Source: an uncultured Lachnospiraceae bacterium (GTDB lineage Bacteria > Bacillota > Clostridia > Lachnospirales > Lachnospiraceae). From it: 19,817 nt of DNA. The notes beneath the pieces are model-generated. The model was not told where the DNA came from. It worked only from the letters and a program-made list of their open reading frames with translations, and ran no database searches. Below are positions 6,713 through 14,736 of this stretch, piece by piece; positions within the stretch are counted from its first letter, which is position 1, and every line of letters starts with the position of its first letter. The DNA lies in the NCBI GenBank assembly GCA_934370915.1, contig CAKRNI010000021.1:1-19817 (forward strand). The letters are read 5' to 3'. Both the position numbers and the translations under genes were made by a program.

Positions 6713-7183
6713 GTGCCACGTAAAGGACATACTCAGAAAAGAGACGTATTAGCAGACCCGCTTTACAGCAACAAAGTTGTAACCAAGCTGATCAACAACA
6801 TCATGCTTGATGGTAAGAGGGGCGTTGCTCAGAAAATTGTTTACGGCGCTTTCGAAGAGGTCGCTGAGAAGACCGGTAAGGACGCTGTAGAAGTATTCGA
6901 AGAGGCTATGAACAACATCATGCCGGTTCTCGAAGTTAAGGCAAAACGTATCGGTGGTGCAACATACCAGGTACCGATCGAGGTTAAGCCGGAGAGAAGA
7001 CAGGCATTAGGCCTTCGCTGGATCACTCTCTATTCCCGTAAGAGAAGCGAGAAGACCCAGGTAGAGAGACTTGCAAACGAGATTATGGATGCAGCTAACA
7101 ACACTGGCGCATCTGTAAAGAAGAAAGAGGAAATGCATAAGATGGCTGAGGCTAATAAGGCATTTGCTCACTACAGATTCTAA
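6713..7183 (+). CDS. rpsG: 30S ribosomal protein S7
   Basis: Translation starts at GTG 6713, eight bases after AAGGAGGG at 6698-6705. An upstream in-frame start at 6668 would read through that ribosome site. The 156-residue product ([18 protein letters not shown] at the start, AFAHYRF at the end) matches S7 in length and sequence, including [11 protein letters not shown] and [14 protein letters not shown]7 nucleates assembly of the 30S head by binding the 3' domain of 16S rRNA and is the usual feedback regulator of the str operon. The unusually long, structured leader before it is described separately. fusA follows after 15 bp. Confidence 0.98.
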   Translation: MPRKGHTQKRDVLADPLYSNKVVTKLINNIMLDGKRGVAQKIVYGAFEEVAEKTGKDAVEVFEEAMNNIMPVLEVKAKRIGGATYQVPIEVKPERRQALGLRWITLYSRKRSEKTQVERLANEIMDAANNTGASVKKKEEMHKMAEANKAFAHYRF

Positions 7184-7198
7184 TAGGAGGAAAAATCC

Positions 7199-9325
7199 TT
7201 GGCTGGAAGAGAATATCCGTTAGAGAGAACCAGAAATATCGGAATCATGGCTCATATCGATGCTGGTAAGACAACAACGACAGAGCGTATCCTTTATTAT
7301 ACTGGTATTAACTATAAGATCGGTGATACTCACGAAGGTACAGCTACCATGGACTGGATGGAGCAGGAGCAGGAGAGAGGTATCACGATCACATCCGCAG
7401 CTACGACTTGCCACTGGACACTCCAGGAGCAGACAAAGCCGAAGGCTGGCGCACTTGAGCACCGTATCAACATCATCGATACACCAGGTCACGTAGACTT
7501 CACTGTTGAGGTTGAGCGTTCCCTTCGTGTACTTGATGGCGCTGTAGGCGTTTTCTGTGCAAAGGGTGGTGTAGAGCCGCAGTCTGAGAACGTATGGCGT
7601 CAGGCTGATACCTACAACGTACCGAGAATGGCATTCATCAACAAGATGGATATCCTTGGTGCAAACTTCTACGGCTGTGTAGATCAGATCCGTACAAGAC
7701 TTGGCAAGAACGCAATCTGCATCCAGCTCCCGATCGGTAAGGAAGACGAGTTCAAGGGAATCATCGACCTCTTCGAAATGAAGGCTTACATCTACAACGA
7801 TGAAAAGGGCGATGATATCTCCGTAACAGACATTCCGGAAGATATGGCAGATGATGCAGAGCTTTACCACAGCGAACTCGTTGAGAAGATCTGCGAGCTC
7901 GATGATGACCTCATGATGCAGTATCTTGAGGGTGAGGAGCCGACCGTTGATGAGATGAAGAAGGTTCTTCGTAAAGCAACCTGCGAGTGTCAGGCAATTC
8001 CGGTATGCTGCGGTACAGCATACAGAAACAAAGGCGTACAGAAGCTCCTTGATGCAATCATCGAGTACATGCCGTCTCCGCTTGACATCCCGCCGATCAA
8101 GGGCGTTGACCTTGAGGGCAACGAAGTAGTTCGTCATTCTTCCGATGATGAGCCGTTCTCCGCACTTGCATTCAAGATCATGACAGACCCGTTCGTAGGT
8201 AAACTTGCATTCTTCCGTGTTTACTCCGGAACAATGAACTCCGGTTCCTACGTATTAAACGCAACAAAAGATAAAAAAGAGCGTGTTGGCCGTATCCTTC
8301 AGATGCATGCAAACAAGAGACACGAGCTTGACAAGGTTTACTCCGGTGATATCGCAGCTGCTGTTGGATTCAAGTCCACAACAACTGGTGATACGATCTG
8401 TGACGAGCAGCATCCGGTAATCCTTGAGTCCATGGTATTCCCGGAGCCGGTTATCGATATCGCAATCGAGCCGAAGACAAAAGCCGGACAGGATAAGATG
8501 GGCGAGGCTCTTGCAAAGCTTGCTGAAGAGGATCCGACATTCCGTGTTCATACAGATACAGAAACAGGCCAGACAATCATCTCTGGTATGGGTGAGCTTC
8601 ACCTCGAGATCATCGTTGACCGTCTCCTTCGTGAATTCAAGGTAGAGGCTAACGTTGGTGCTCCGCAGGTTGCTTACAAGGAGACAATGACTAAGGCTGT
8701 TGATGTAGACAGCAAGTACGCTAAGCAGTCTGGTGGTCGTGGACAGTACGGTCACTGTAAAGTACACTTCACACCGATGGACCCGAACGGCGAAGAGACA
8801 TTCAAGTTCACTTCTTCCGTTGTCGGCGGTGCTATTCCGAAGGAATACATCCCGGCTGTAGGCGAAGGTATCGAAGAGGCTACTAAGGCTGGTATTCTTG
8901 GAGGATTCCCGGTACTCGGCGTTTCCGCTGATGTATACGACGGATCTTACCATGAGGTCGACTCTTCCGAGATGGCATTCCACATCGCTGGATCCATGGC
9001 ATTCAAGGATGCTATGGCGAAAGGTAACCCGGTACTTCTTGAGCCGATCATGAAGGTTGAGGTTACAATGCCTGAGGAGTACATGGGCGACGTTATCGGT
9101 GACGTTAACGCACGTCGTGGACGTATCGAGGGTATGGAAGATATCGGCGGCGGCAAGATGGTTAAGGCATATGTTCCGCTTGCTGAGATGTTCGGCTACT
9201 CCACAGACCTTCGTTCCAGAACACAGGGTCGTGGTAACTACTCCATGTTCTTCGAGAAGTACGAGCAGGTACCGAAGAGCGTTCAGGAGAAGATCATCGC
9301 TGAGAGAAAGGGCGCTGCGAAATAA
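7199..9325 (+). CDS. fusA: Translation elongation factor G
   Basis: The start is TTG at 7199, eight bases after AGGAGG at 7185-7190; no ATG fits near the conserved N-terminus [18 protein letters not shown]. The 708-residue GTPase has its P-loop AHIDAGKT at 18-25, DTPGH at 94-98 and NKMD at 148-151. The later domains contain [18 protein letters not shown] and the domain IV-V segment [21 protein letters not shown] moves tRNAs and mRNA through the ribosome after peptide transfer and, with RRF, splits the ribosome. A short insert ([11 protein letters not shown]) before the DTPGH motif is intact and in frame. It lies 15 bp after rpsG in the same operon; its stop codon is embedded in a hairpin. Confidence 0.98.
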   Translation: MAGREYPLERTRNIGIMAHIDAGKTTTTERILYYTGINYKIGDTHEGTATMDWMEQEQERGITITSAATTCHWTLQEQTKPKAGALEHRINIIDTPGHVDFTVEVERSLRVLDGAVGVFCAKGGVEPQSENVWRQADTYNVPRMAFINKMDILGANFYGCVDQIRTRLGKNAICIQLPIGKEDEFKGIIDLFEMKAYIYNDEKGDDISVTDIPEDMADDAELYHSELVEKICELDDDLMMQYLEGEEPTVDEMKKVLRKATCECQAIPVCCGTAYRNKGVQKLLDAIIEYMPSPLDIPPIKGVDLEGNEVVRHSSDDEPFSALAFKIMTDPFVGKLAFFRVYSGTMNSGSYVLNATKDKKERVGRILQMHANKRHELDKVYSGDIAAAVGFKSTTTGDTICDEQHPVILESMVFPEPVIDIAIEPKTKAGQDKMGEALAKLAEEDPTFRVHTDTETGQTIISGMGELHLEIIVDRLLREFKVEANVGAPQVAYKETMTKAVDVDSKYAKQSGGRGQYGHCKVHFTPMDPNGEETFKFTSSVVGGAIPKEYIPAVGEGIEEATKAGILGGFPVLGVSADVYDGSYHEVDSSEMAFHIAGSMAFKDAMAKGNPVLLEPIMKVEVTMPEEYMGDVIGDVNARRGRIEGMEDIGGGKMVKAYVPLAEMFGYSTDLRSRTQGRGNYSMFFEKYEQVPKSVQEKIIAERKGAAK

Positions 9326-9340
9326 TCCCAAGGGATTATT
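9321..9340 (+). other. Hairpin overlapping the fusA stop codon
   Basis: AATAATCCC at 9321-9329 pairs perfectly with GGGATTATT at 9332-9340 over an AA loop; the TAA at 9323-9325 is in the left arm. The right arm continues into a T-rich stretch (ATTATTTCC), so it could act as a weak terminator separating fusA from tuf. It parallels the rpsL stop hairpin. Confidence 0.65.
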
Positions 9341-9350
9341 TCCGGTTTCC

Positions 9351-9367
9351 TCTTGCATATAGCAAGA
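9351..9367. promoter_or_regulatory. Palindrome just upstream of the tuf promoter
   Basis: TCTTGC-ATATA-GCAAGA is a perfect 6-bp inverted repeat that ends 7 bp before the -35 box at 9374. It may be a regulator site or a small hairpin in the fusA 3' end. Confidence 0.35.
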
Positions 9368-9373
9368 ATAGGC

Positions 9374-9402
9374 TTGAAAAACTTTTTCGAATGGAATATA
9401 AT
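9374..9402 (+). promoter_or_regulatory. Strong sigma-A promoter for tuf
   Basis: TTGAAA at 9374-9379 and TATAAT at 9397-9402 are separated by 17 bp. Transcription should begin near 9409, giving a ~57-nt leader. EF-Tu can thus be made in excess over EF-G, as cells require. Confidence 0.88.
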
Positions 9403-9465
9403 AGTATTCAGCCTAAGTTAAATATGATAGCCCAATGGGCGCAAAATTAAGGAGGACGTTTTAAA

Positions 9466-10659
9466 ATGGCAAAAGCTAAGTTTGACAGAACCAAACCGCA
9501 TTGTAACATTGGTACCATTGGACACGTTGACCATGGTAAAACAACATTAACAGCAGCAATCACAAAAGTTCTTGCAGCAAGAGTTGCAGGTAACACAGCT
9601 ACTGATTTCGAGAACATCGATAAAGCTCCGGAAGAGAGAGAGCGTGGAATCACTATCTCTACTGCACACGTTGAGTACGAGACAGAGAAGAGACACTATG
9701 CACACGTTGACTGCCCAGGCCATGCTGACTATGTAAAGAACATGATCACTGGTGCTGCTCAGATGGATGGCGCTATCCTTGTTGTAGCTGCTACTGATGG
9801 TGTTATGGCTCAGACAAGAGAGCACATCCTGCTTTCCCGTCAGGTAGGCGTTCCGTACATCGTAGTATTCATGAACAAGTGCGATATGGTTGACGATCCG
9901 GAGCTTCTTGAGCTCGTAGAGATGGAGATCAGAGACCTTCTTAACGAGTACGAGTTCCCGGGCGATGACACTCCGATCATCCAGGGTTCTGCTCTTAAGG
10001 CTCTTGAGGATCCGAATGGCGAGTGGGGCGACAAGATCATGGAACTTATGGATGCTGTTGACAGCTACATTCCGGATCCGGTTCGTGACACAGATAAGCC
10101 GTTCCTTATGCCGATCGAGGACGTATTCACAATCACAGGTCGTGGTACAGTTGCTACAGGCCGTGTAGAGCGTGGTACACTTAAGCTCAACGATGAGGTT
10201 GAGATCGTTGGTATTCATGAGGACGTTCGTAAGACAGTTGTAACTGGTATCGAGATGTTCCGTAAACTTCTTGACCAGGCTCAGGCTGGTGATAACATCG
10301 GTGCTCTTCTTCGTGGTGTTCAGAGAACTGAGATCCAGAGAGGACAGTGTCTTGTTAAACCGGGTTCTGTAAAGTGCCACAAGAAATTCACAGCTCAGGT
10401 TTACGTTCTTACTAAAGACGAGGGCGGCCGTCATACACCGTTCTTCAACAACTATCGTCCGCAGTTCTACTTCAGAACAACAGACGTTACAGGCGTTTGC
10501 GAGCTTCCGGAAGGTACAGAGATGTGCATGCCGGGCGACAACGTTGAGATGACAATCGAGCTTATCCATCCGGTAGCTATGGAGCAGGGTCTTCGTTTCG
10601 CTATCCGTGAGGGCGGCAGAACTGTTGGTTCCGGTAGAGTTGCTACAATCGTAGAATAA
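9466..10659 (+). CDS. tuf: Translation elongation factor Tu
   Basis: The ATG at 9466 follows AAGGAGGA. The 397-residue GTPase has P-loop GHVDHGKT at 19-26, DCPGH at 82-86 and NKCD at 137-140. Domain II follows ([13 protein letters not shown]), and the protein ends [19 protein letters not shown]-Tu-GTP carries aminoacyl-tRNA to the ribosomal A site and is normally the most abundant cytoplasmic protein. Length and motifs are standard, with no truncation. It is the last gene of the str operon but has its own strong promoter. Its 3' side holds a long structured tract that ends in the terminator at 10857-10885. Confidence 0.98.
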   Translation: MAKAKFDRTKPHCNIGTIGHVDHGKTTLTAAITKVLAARVAGNTATDFENIDKAPEERERGITISTAHVEYETEKRHYAHVDCPGHADYVKNMITGAAQMDGAILVVAATDGVMAQTREHILLSRQVGVPYIVVFMNKCDMVDDPELLELVEMEIRDLLNEYEFPGDDTPIIQGSALKALEDPNGEWGDKIMELMDAVDSYIPDPVRDTDKPFLMPIEDVFTITGRGTVATGRVERGTLKLNDEVEIVGIHEDVRKTVVTGIEMFRKLLDQAQAGDNIGALLRGVQRTEIQRGQCLVKPGSVKCHKKFTAQVYVLTKDEGGRHTPFFNNYRPQFYFRTTDVTGVCELPEGTEMCMPGDNVEMTIELIHPVAMEQGLRFAIREGGRTVGSGRVATIVE

Positions 10660-10676
10660 TCGGATATAATACAGAG

Positions 10677-10885
10677 GTGCAAAAAGTTTTTCATGAGGAG
10701 CTCAGGAAGGAGTTTACTCATTCCTGAGCGGATCGTGAAATAACTTTTTATAGCGCTGTTAAGCGCGGCTTCTTGGACGCAAAGCGGACAAGAAGATGAC
10801 ACCGGGAAAAAATAAATATAGTATCTCCGTGAGATATTTGTGTCCAAGCGTAAGAGACCCGCAGAACTTTGTTCTGCGGGTTTTT
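10677..10885 (+). ncRNA. Structured 3' tract after tuf, candidate 3'UTR-derived RNA
   Basis: The 405-bp gap between tuf (stop 10659) and the next gene has no credible ORF but a dense series of inverted repeats. A long imperfect hairpin runs 10681-10749: AAAAAGTTTTTCATGA against TCGTGAAATAACTTTTT, with GCTCAGGAA 10700-10708 pairing with TTCCTGAGC 10721-10729 at its core. GCGCT 10753-10757 pairs with AGCGC 10762-10766. CTTCTTG 10769-10775 pairs with CAAGAAG 10789-10795, but the overlapping CTTGGAC 10772-10778 can instead pair with GTCCAAG 10842-10848. GACAC 10798-10802 pairs with GTGTC 10840-10844, enclosing TATCTC 10822-10827 with GAGATA 10831-10836. The strong terminator follows. A TATAAT at 10665-10670 lacks a good -35, so an independent promoter is doubtful. 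Confidence 0.45.
10857..10885 (+). terminator. Strong intrinsic terminator of the str/tuf transcript
   Basis: ACCCGCAGAAC at 10857-10867 pairs perfectly with GTTCTGCGGGT at 10871-10881 over a TTT loop, and the T-run continues to 10884. It lies ~200 nt after the tuf stop codon. Confidence 0.92.
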
Positions 10886-11004
10886 CTGTTGCAAAAAACT
10901 TAGAGGCAATTCGGAGATGACGAGGGAAAGGAACAAAGAAAGCAAACAGCAGTTCAAATACGAATAATGCTTTACTTCTATATAGGAGAATGATACGATA
11001 GAGA

Positions 11005-11032
11005 TAGACAATTCTGCTCCACGGAATAGAAT
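11005..11032 (+). promoter_or_regulatory. Candidate promoter for the CAP-domain gene
   Basis: TAGACA at 11005-11010 and TAGAAT at 11027-11032 are 16 bp apart, 33 bp before the ATG at 11065. Each hexamer is one base off consensus. Confidence 0.5.
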
Positions 11033-11064
11033 AGGATTGTCCATAAAATACGGGAGATAAAACT

Positions 11065-12210
11065 ATGAAGAAAAAGTACAGAGTTCTTGGGGCGGCGTTT
11101 GTTATGACTGTGATCATAACGATTCCGGCATTTGCGGGAACATGGGTTCAGGACCCGGCAAGACCGGCAAATCAGGGGGGAATTTCAAACTGGTGGTATC
11201 GGAATGATGACGGCAGTTATCCGACTAACATGTGGACATGGCTGGATGGAAACAGAGATGGAGTCAGTGAGTGCTATCGCTTTGATGCAAATGGCTGGCT
11301 GTATGCGAGCACGAAGATTGATGGATTCGACGTAAACGATTCAGGTGCATGGCTGGTGAACGGAACGGTCCAGACAAAGAAAAGCAGTACAGAAAATCAG
11401 GGCGGTGCTGGATCGGAATCTTCGAAGAAGAATCAGTGGGTGACTGATTCAGTCGGATCAAAATATTATGATTCGAAGGGAAATGTCAGTATTGGCTGGA
11501 AAAAGATCTCAGGCACAAAATATTATTTTGACGAAAATGGCTATATGGCAACAGGATATCAGGAGATTGACGGAACGGGCTATTACTTCTTAGATAACGG
11601 CAAACAGTCAACAAAGTCGATTCATGATTTATCTGATGGTGTTTATTATGTAATTGAAAAAGACAGCCATGCAGTTACAGATATTGTGGAAGAATCTGAA
11701 TGGTGGGCCTATAAAAAAGATGCAGACAGAGACAGTGTTGACTTGTCAAAAGTTGTGACGACCGATGGAGCAGAACAGAAAACAGGAACAACAGGCTCGC
11801 TGCAGAAACTGACAGACGCAGGTATTTATGAGGACTGGGCGATGGCCTGCTTCGAACTGATCAATCAGGAACGGAAGAAAAAAGGAATTGCAGAGCTGGA
11901 ATACGATGAGGAAATTCAGGAGGCATGTAATATCCGTGCGCAGGAGATCGAAGAATCCTATTCCCATACGCGGCCAGATGGAACCAGCTGCTTTACCGTA
12001 CTTGAGGAAGTGGGAATCAGAAATGGATCCATGGGAGAGAACATTTATGCAAGCCCGGTAACTCCGGAAGCGGCTGTAAAGGGGTGGATGAATTCCAAGG
12101 GACATAAGGCAAATATTTTAAATAAATCATTTAAAAAATCAGCGATAGGTTTTTATTATGATCCGGACAGCAAATGGGAGTATTACTGGGTTGAGTTATT
12201 TACAAATTAG
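11065..12210 (+). CDS. Secreted CAP-domain protein with cell-wall-binding repeats
   Basis: The 381-residue product starts with a Sec signal peptide (MKKKYR, a hydrophobic core, then TIPAFAG; cleavage near residue 24). Residues ~26-185 contain Trp/Tyr-rich choline-binding-type repeats (WYRNDDGSYPTNMWTWLDG; SKYYDSKGNVSIGWKKISG; TKYYFDENGYMATGYQEIDG) that hold such proteins on teichoic acid or the wall. A linker leads to a C-terminal CAP/SCP (YkwD-like) domain from F263. It has H301 in SHTRPDG, the GENIY motif at 324-328, and H347 in KGHKANIL. Bacterial CAP proteins act outside the cell; some bind lipids or are proposed proteases or adhesins, and the activity here is unknown. GGGAG upstream of the ATG supports the start. 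Confidence 0.9.
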   Translation: MKKKYRVLGAAFVMTVIITIPAFAGTWVQDPARPANQGGISNWWYRNDDGSYPTNMWTWLDGNRDGVSECYRFDANGWLYASTKIDGFDVNDSGAWLVNGTVQTKKSSTENQGGAGSESSKKNQWVTDSVGSKYYDSKGNVSIGWKKISGTKYYFDENGYMATGYQEIDGTGYYFLDNGKQSTKSIHDLSDGVYYVIEKDSHAVTDIVEESEWWAYKKDADRDSVDLSKVVTTDGAEQKTGTTGSLQKLTDAGIYEDWAMACFELINQERKKKGIAELEYDEEIQEACNIRAQEIEESYSHTRPDGTSCFTVLEEVGIRNGSMGENIYASPVTPEAAVKGWMNSKGHKANILNKSFKKSAIGFYYDPDSKWEYYWVELFTN

Positions 12211-12252
12211 AAGCATGAGATGAGAATTACATATACCTAACTGATTTTACGC

Positions 12253-12330
12253 TTGACTAACCGATAGTTTGAAGAGTATCCTGTAAATAGAAGATGCAAA
12301 ACGAATGAAATTATCCTAATTTACAGATAA
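12253..12330 (+). promoter_or_regulatory. Promoter and inverted-repeat region before the FeoA-like gene
   Basis: TTGACT at 12253-12258 and TATCCT at 12277-12282 (18-bp spacing) form a weak promoter candidate. CTGTAAAT at 12281-12288 is mirrored by ATTTACAG at 12319-12326, and TTATC 12311-12315 by GATAA 12326-12330. These may be operator half-sites or a leader hairpin. No clear Fur or DtxR consensus is seen. Confidence 0.35.
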
Positions 12331-12375
12331 TATCCGATGCGGCGGTCATGCAGAGTAGAATCAGGGGGCGTTATT

Positions 12376-12588
12376 ATGCAGGCGTTATCAACGGCAAGAG
12401 CAGGGGAACGATATATCATCAAATGGATGCTTGGAAATCAGAAAGTGATGGATTTCCTTCATCGTCACGATTTTTGTGAGGGAAATCCAATCGATGTAAT
12501 CCAGCAGAACGATGACTGGATGATCATCGGAAATGATGGATGCAGAGTCGCGATAGGCTGTGAGGTCGCGGACAGAATTCAGGTTTAG
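12376..12588 (+). CDS. Small orphan FeoA-domain protein
   Basis: The ATG at 12376 follows CAGGGGG; a longer frame from 12337 would start with an unlikely Arg/Cys/Ser leader. The 70-residue product has the SH3-like FeoA pattern: LSTARAGERYIIKWM, a middle helix MDFLHRHDFCEGNPIDVIQ, then DDWMIIGNDGCRVAIGCEVADRIQV, where a Gly-rich strand is followed by the typical alanine/valine end. FeoA normally partners the ferrous-iron transporter FeoB at the inner membrane, or forms the C-terminal domain of DtxR-type regulators. No feoB lies beside it, so its partner is elsewhere or its role differs. It is followed by a strong hairpin and faces a minus-strand operon. The family call is from pattern, not from a search. 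Confidence 0.7.
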   Translation: MQALSTARAGERYIIKWMLGNQKVMDFLHRHDFCEGNPIDVIQQNDDWMIIGNDGCRVAIGCEVADRIQV

Positions 12589-12596
12589 ATTATAAG

Positions 12597-12640
12597 AGCT
12601 GCGGCAGACAGATAAAAAATGTCTGCCGCAGCTTTGTTAT
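12597..12640. terminator. Bidirectional terminator between convergent genes
   Basis: AGCTGCGGCAGACA at 12597-12610 pairs perfectly over 14 bp with TGTCTGCCGCAGCT at 12620-12633, with an A-rich 9-nt loop. TTGTTAT follows on the plus strand. It sits between the FeoA-like gene and the minus-strand TIM-barrel gene and can serve both. Confidence 0.8.
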
Positions 12641-12691
12641 GATCCTGTATCCGAAAAAACTGCTGACAAAAGAATAGCGTTTTTATATTTC

Positions 12692-13585
12692 TTATTCCAC
12701 CAATGCCCATGCCCGGCGGATCACACGTTTTGTGGACGCGAGCACGATATCGGAATTCTCACCCGGTCGCGGGGTGACCTCGATCGAGAGAACGTAAGGA
12801 TTCGCGGCATTGAAGAATCCCTCGTCTTTTAATATCTGAAAGAAATCCCGGAGTTCATCGGTATCATTGGCACTTCCCGGGTACCCAAATCTGGGATGTT
12901 TATCCCCGTAACCGTCAAAACCTTCCTTCACGACCGCATTTCCGATATGAAAATGGGTGATATAGGGACGGAGCGTGCGGACGACAAACTGGCTGCTCTC
13001 ATGGGTGATCGGGATGTGGGATAGATCCACAAGAAGACCGAAATTGTTGTGAGTCATCCGCATTTCAGCTGCAAATTTTGCCGCATACGGGGCCGGTCCT
13101 ATGAGGGAGGATTTATCGACATCATAGTCAAAAATTTCCAGCTCCACCATCATTTCCTTTTGCTTTGCGTAATCGCAGAGAACTCTGGTGGTCGTTAAAA
13201 GCTGGGAAAATGCCTCGTCACGGTGCTCTGGTGTCCATTTTCCGGCGAGAAACGAAATCCCCTCTGCGCCGAGTCGATACGCTTCATCGATGGCATGAAG
13301 CAGGGCAAGCTCGGCTTTTTTCCGCTCAGCCTCATTGATCGCGTTCGGGTTCAGTCCATTGGAGAGTTCCAGTGGCTGCGCACCGTAGCAGACGGTCATG
13401 TGGCTCTGAGAAAGAAGCTTTGCGGCATGACGCTGCTCTTCCCCGGTATCATATCCCTTCACTTCGATCGCGTCAAAAAAGTCATCGCAGGTGATCTGAA
13501 GCAGGGAGTCCATTGGTGCCTTGTCAGGAAAGCTCATCCACTGGAGCGTTCCGACGCGAAAATATTTATGGATCGATTCGTTCAT
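12692..13585 (-). CDS. TIM-barrel sugar isomerase/epimerase, hydroxypyruvate-isomerase-like context
   Basis: The 297-residue protein fits the xylose-isomerase-like (AP endonuclease 2) TIM-barrel family. Likely metal ligands are E148 or E150 in MVELEIFDYD, D187 in LLVDLSHIP, H213 in THFHIGN and E269 in SIEVTP. These enzymes use a divalent metal to isomerise or epimerise sugars and small hydroxy-acids. It is the last gene of an operon with a glycerate kinase and a 2-hydroxyacid dehydrogenase. Hydroxypyruvate isomerase belongs to this superfamily, so conversion between hydroxypyruvate and tartronate semialdehyde is a reasonable guess (inference from context). The ATG at 13585 has no clear ribosome site; AAAGGA lies ~35 nt upstream, and an in-frame stop closely precedes the ATG, so no longer form exists. 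The gap to the upstream gene is 110 bp. Confidence 0.85.
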   Translation of the reverse strand: MNESIHKYFRVGTLQWMSFPDKAPMDSLLQITCDDFFDAIEVKGYDTGEEQRHAAKLLSQSHMTVCYGAQPLELSNGLNPNAINEAERKKAELALLHAIDEAYRLGAEGISFLAGKWTPEHRDEAFSQLLTTTRVLCDYAKQKEMMVELEIFDYDVDKSSLIGPAPYAAKFAAEMRMTHNNFGLLVDLSHIPITHESSQFVVRTLRPYITHFHIGNAVVKEGFDGYGDKHPRFGYPGSANDTDELRDFFQILKDEGFFNAANPYVLSIEVTPRPGENSDIVLASTKRVIRRAWALVE

Positions 13586-13695
13586 GGCTTTAAATATGGC
13601 TCAGCATCTTAACGGAACTGAACCATTCCTTTCTCTTAAAAACTCTTGACAATTCCCATTTGCACAAAAGCATCGGGGCATCCTGCATATGCAGA

Positions 13696-14670
13696 TCAAA
13701 GCTGTTTCATGTTCACGACATGGACCGGCTTCCCTTCCAGAAATGCGTGGATATTCTCTGCCGTGCAGTCCATGATCCGTTCGCGGCTTTCCTTTGGAGC
13801 CCAGGAAATATGTGGGGTGATGATGCAATTCGGTGCTTTTAAAAGAGGATTATCCGCCCTGATCGGCTCGGTGGAAACAACATCGAGACCTGCGGCGGCG
13901 ACCTTTCCGGAAGTCAATGCCGCTGCAAGATCCGTCTCGTTGACAAGCTGCCCGCGGGCATTGTTGAGAAGGATCACTCCATCTTTCATTTTCGCAAGGT
14001 TTTCACGGTTGATCAGGCCGGTATTCTCAGGAGTCAGGTTGCAGTGGAGGGAGATCACGTCTGCCTTTGCGAAAAGTTCATCCTGAGTGACATAATCCGC
14101 GATCGCACGGCCGGATTCATTCGGATAGAGGTCATAGGCAATGACATGCATGCCGAGAGCTTTCGCGATGCGTCCTTCGGTCTGCCCGATGCGTCCGAAG
14201 CCGATGATGCCAATGGTCTTTCCTTCCAGTTCGATCAGCGGATAGTCCCAGTAGCACCAGTCATCGTTTTCAGCCCATTTTCCCTCATGAACAGTCTGAT
14301 CGTGATGGCCGATGTGGTGGCAGATCTCGAGGAGAAGGGCGATCGAAAACTGGCTGACAGATGCGGTTCCGTATGTCGGGACATTGACGAGCGGAATCCC
14401 TTTTTCAGCTGCGTAATTGTAGTCAATGACATTGTAGCCTGTTGCAAGAACCGCGATCAGACGGATATTCGGACACTTGTCCATGGTTTCGCGGGAGATT
14501 GGAGTCTTGTTTGTGATAACGATCTCGGCATCACCGATGCGCTCGGCAATCAACGGTGACTCTGCATAGGACGTTCTGTCGTAGACAGTGAGATCACCGA
14601 ATTCTTTTAACGCGTCCCAGCTTAAATCACCGGGATTTTCTGTATATCCATCTAAAACTACGAGTTTCAT
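13696..14670 (-). CDS. D-2-hydroxyacid dehydrogenase, likely hydroxypyruvate reductase
   Basis: The 324-residue protein has the full D-isomer 2-hydroxyacid dehydrogenase layout. The NAD-binding loop is GFGRIG at 157-162, with D180 at the end of the second strand, which favours NADH. Catalytic residues are R239 in NNARG, E268 in VVSTEP and H287 in TPHISW. The substrate-loop region ATGYNVID is present near 76-83. The enzyme reduces a 2-keto acid to the D-2-hydroxy acid in the cytoplasm. With a glycerate kinase upstream, hydroxypyruvate to D-glycerate is the likely reaction; phosphoglycerate or lactate dehydrogenase activity is less likely from length and context. AAAGGAG upstream of the ATG supports the start. 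It lies 66 bp after the kinase gene on the same strand. Confidence 0.92.
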   Translation of the reverse strand: MKLVVLDGYTENPGDLSWDALKEFGDLTVYDRTSYAESPLIAERIGDAEIVITNKTPISRETMDKCPNIRLIAVLATGYNVIDYNYAAEKGIPLVNVPTYGTASVSQFSIALLLEICHHIGHHDQTVHEGKWAENDDWCYWDYPLIELEGKTIGIIGFGRIGQTEGRIAKALGMHVIAYDLYPNESGRAIADYVTQDELFAKADVISLHCNLTPENTGLINRENLAKMKDGVILLNNARGQLVNETDLAAALTSGKVAAAGLDVVSTEPIRADNPLLKAPNCIITPHISWAPKESRERIMDCTAENIHAFLEGKPVHVVNMKQL

Positions 14671-14736
14671 AATATGATCGTCTCCTTTTCGGTAAAATTT
14701 GATGTCATGTCTGAAGGGAACAATTTGAGAGCAGAC

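Noticed and set aside
7220..10569. Long minus-strand frames opposite fusA and tuf (7220-8137, 8255-9358, 9547-10569)
   Set aside because: They are shadows caused by the strong codon bias of the elongation-factor genes; the products are Leu/Cys/Ser/Thr-rich without domains.
9376..10692. Near-inverse match between the tuf promoter spacer (GAAAAACTTTTTC) and AAAAAGTTTTTC after tuf
   Set aside because: These are low-complexity A/T runs and are expected by chance.
13646..14086. Plus-strand frame opposite the dehydrogenase
   Set aside because: It is antisense to a gene with intact catalytic residues and has no supporting signals.
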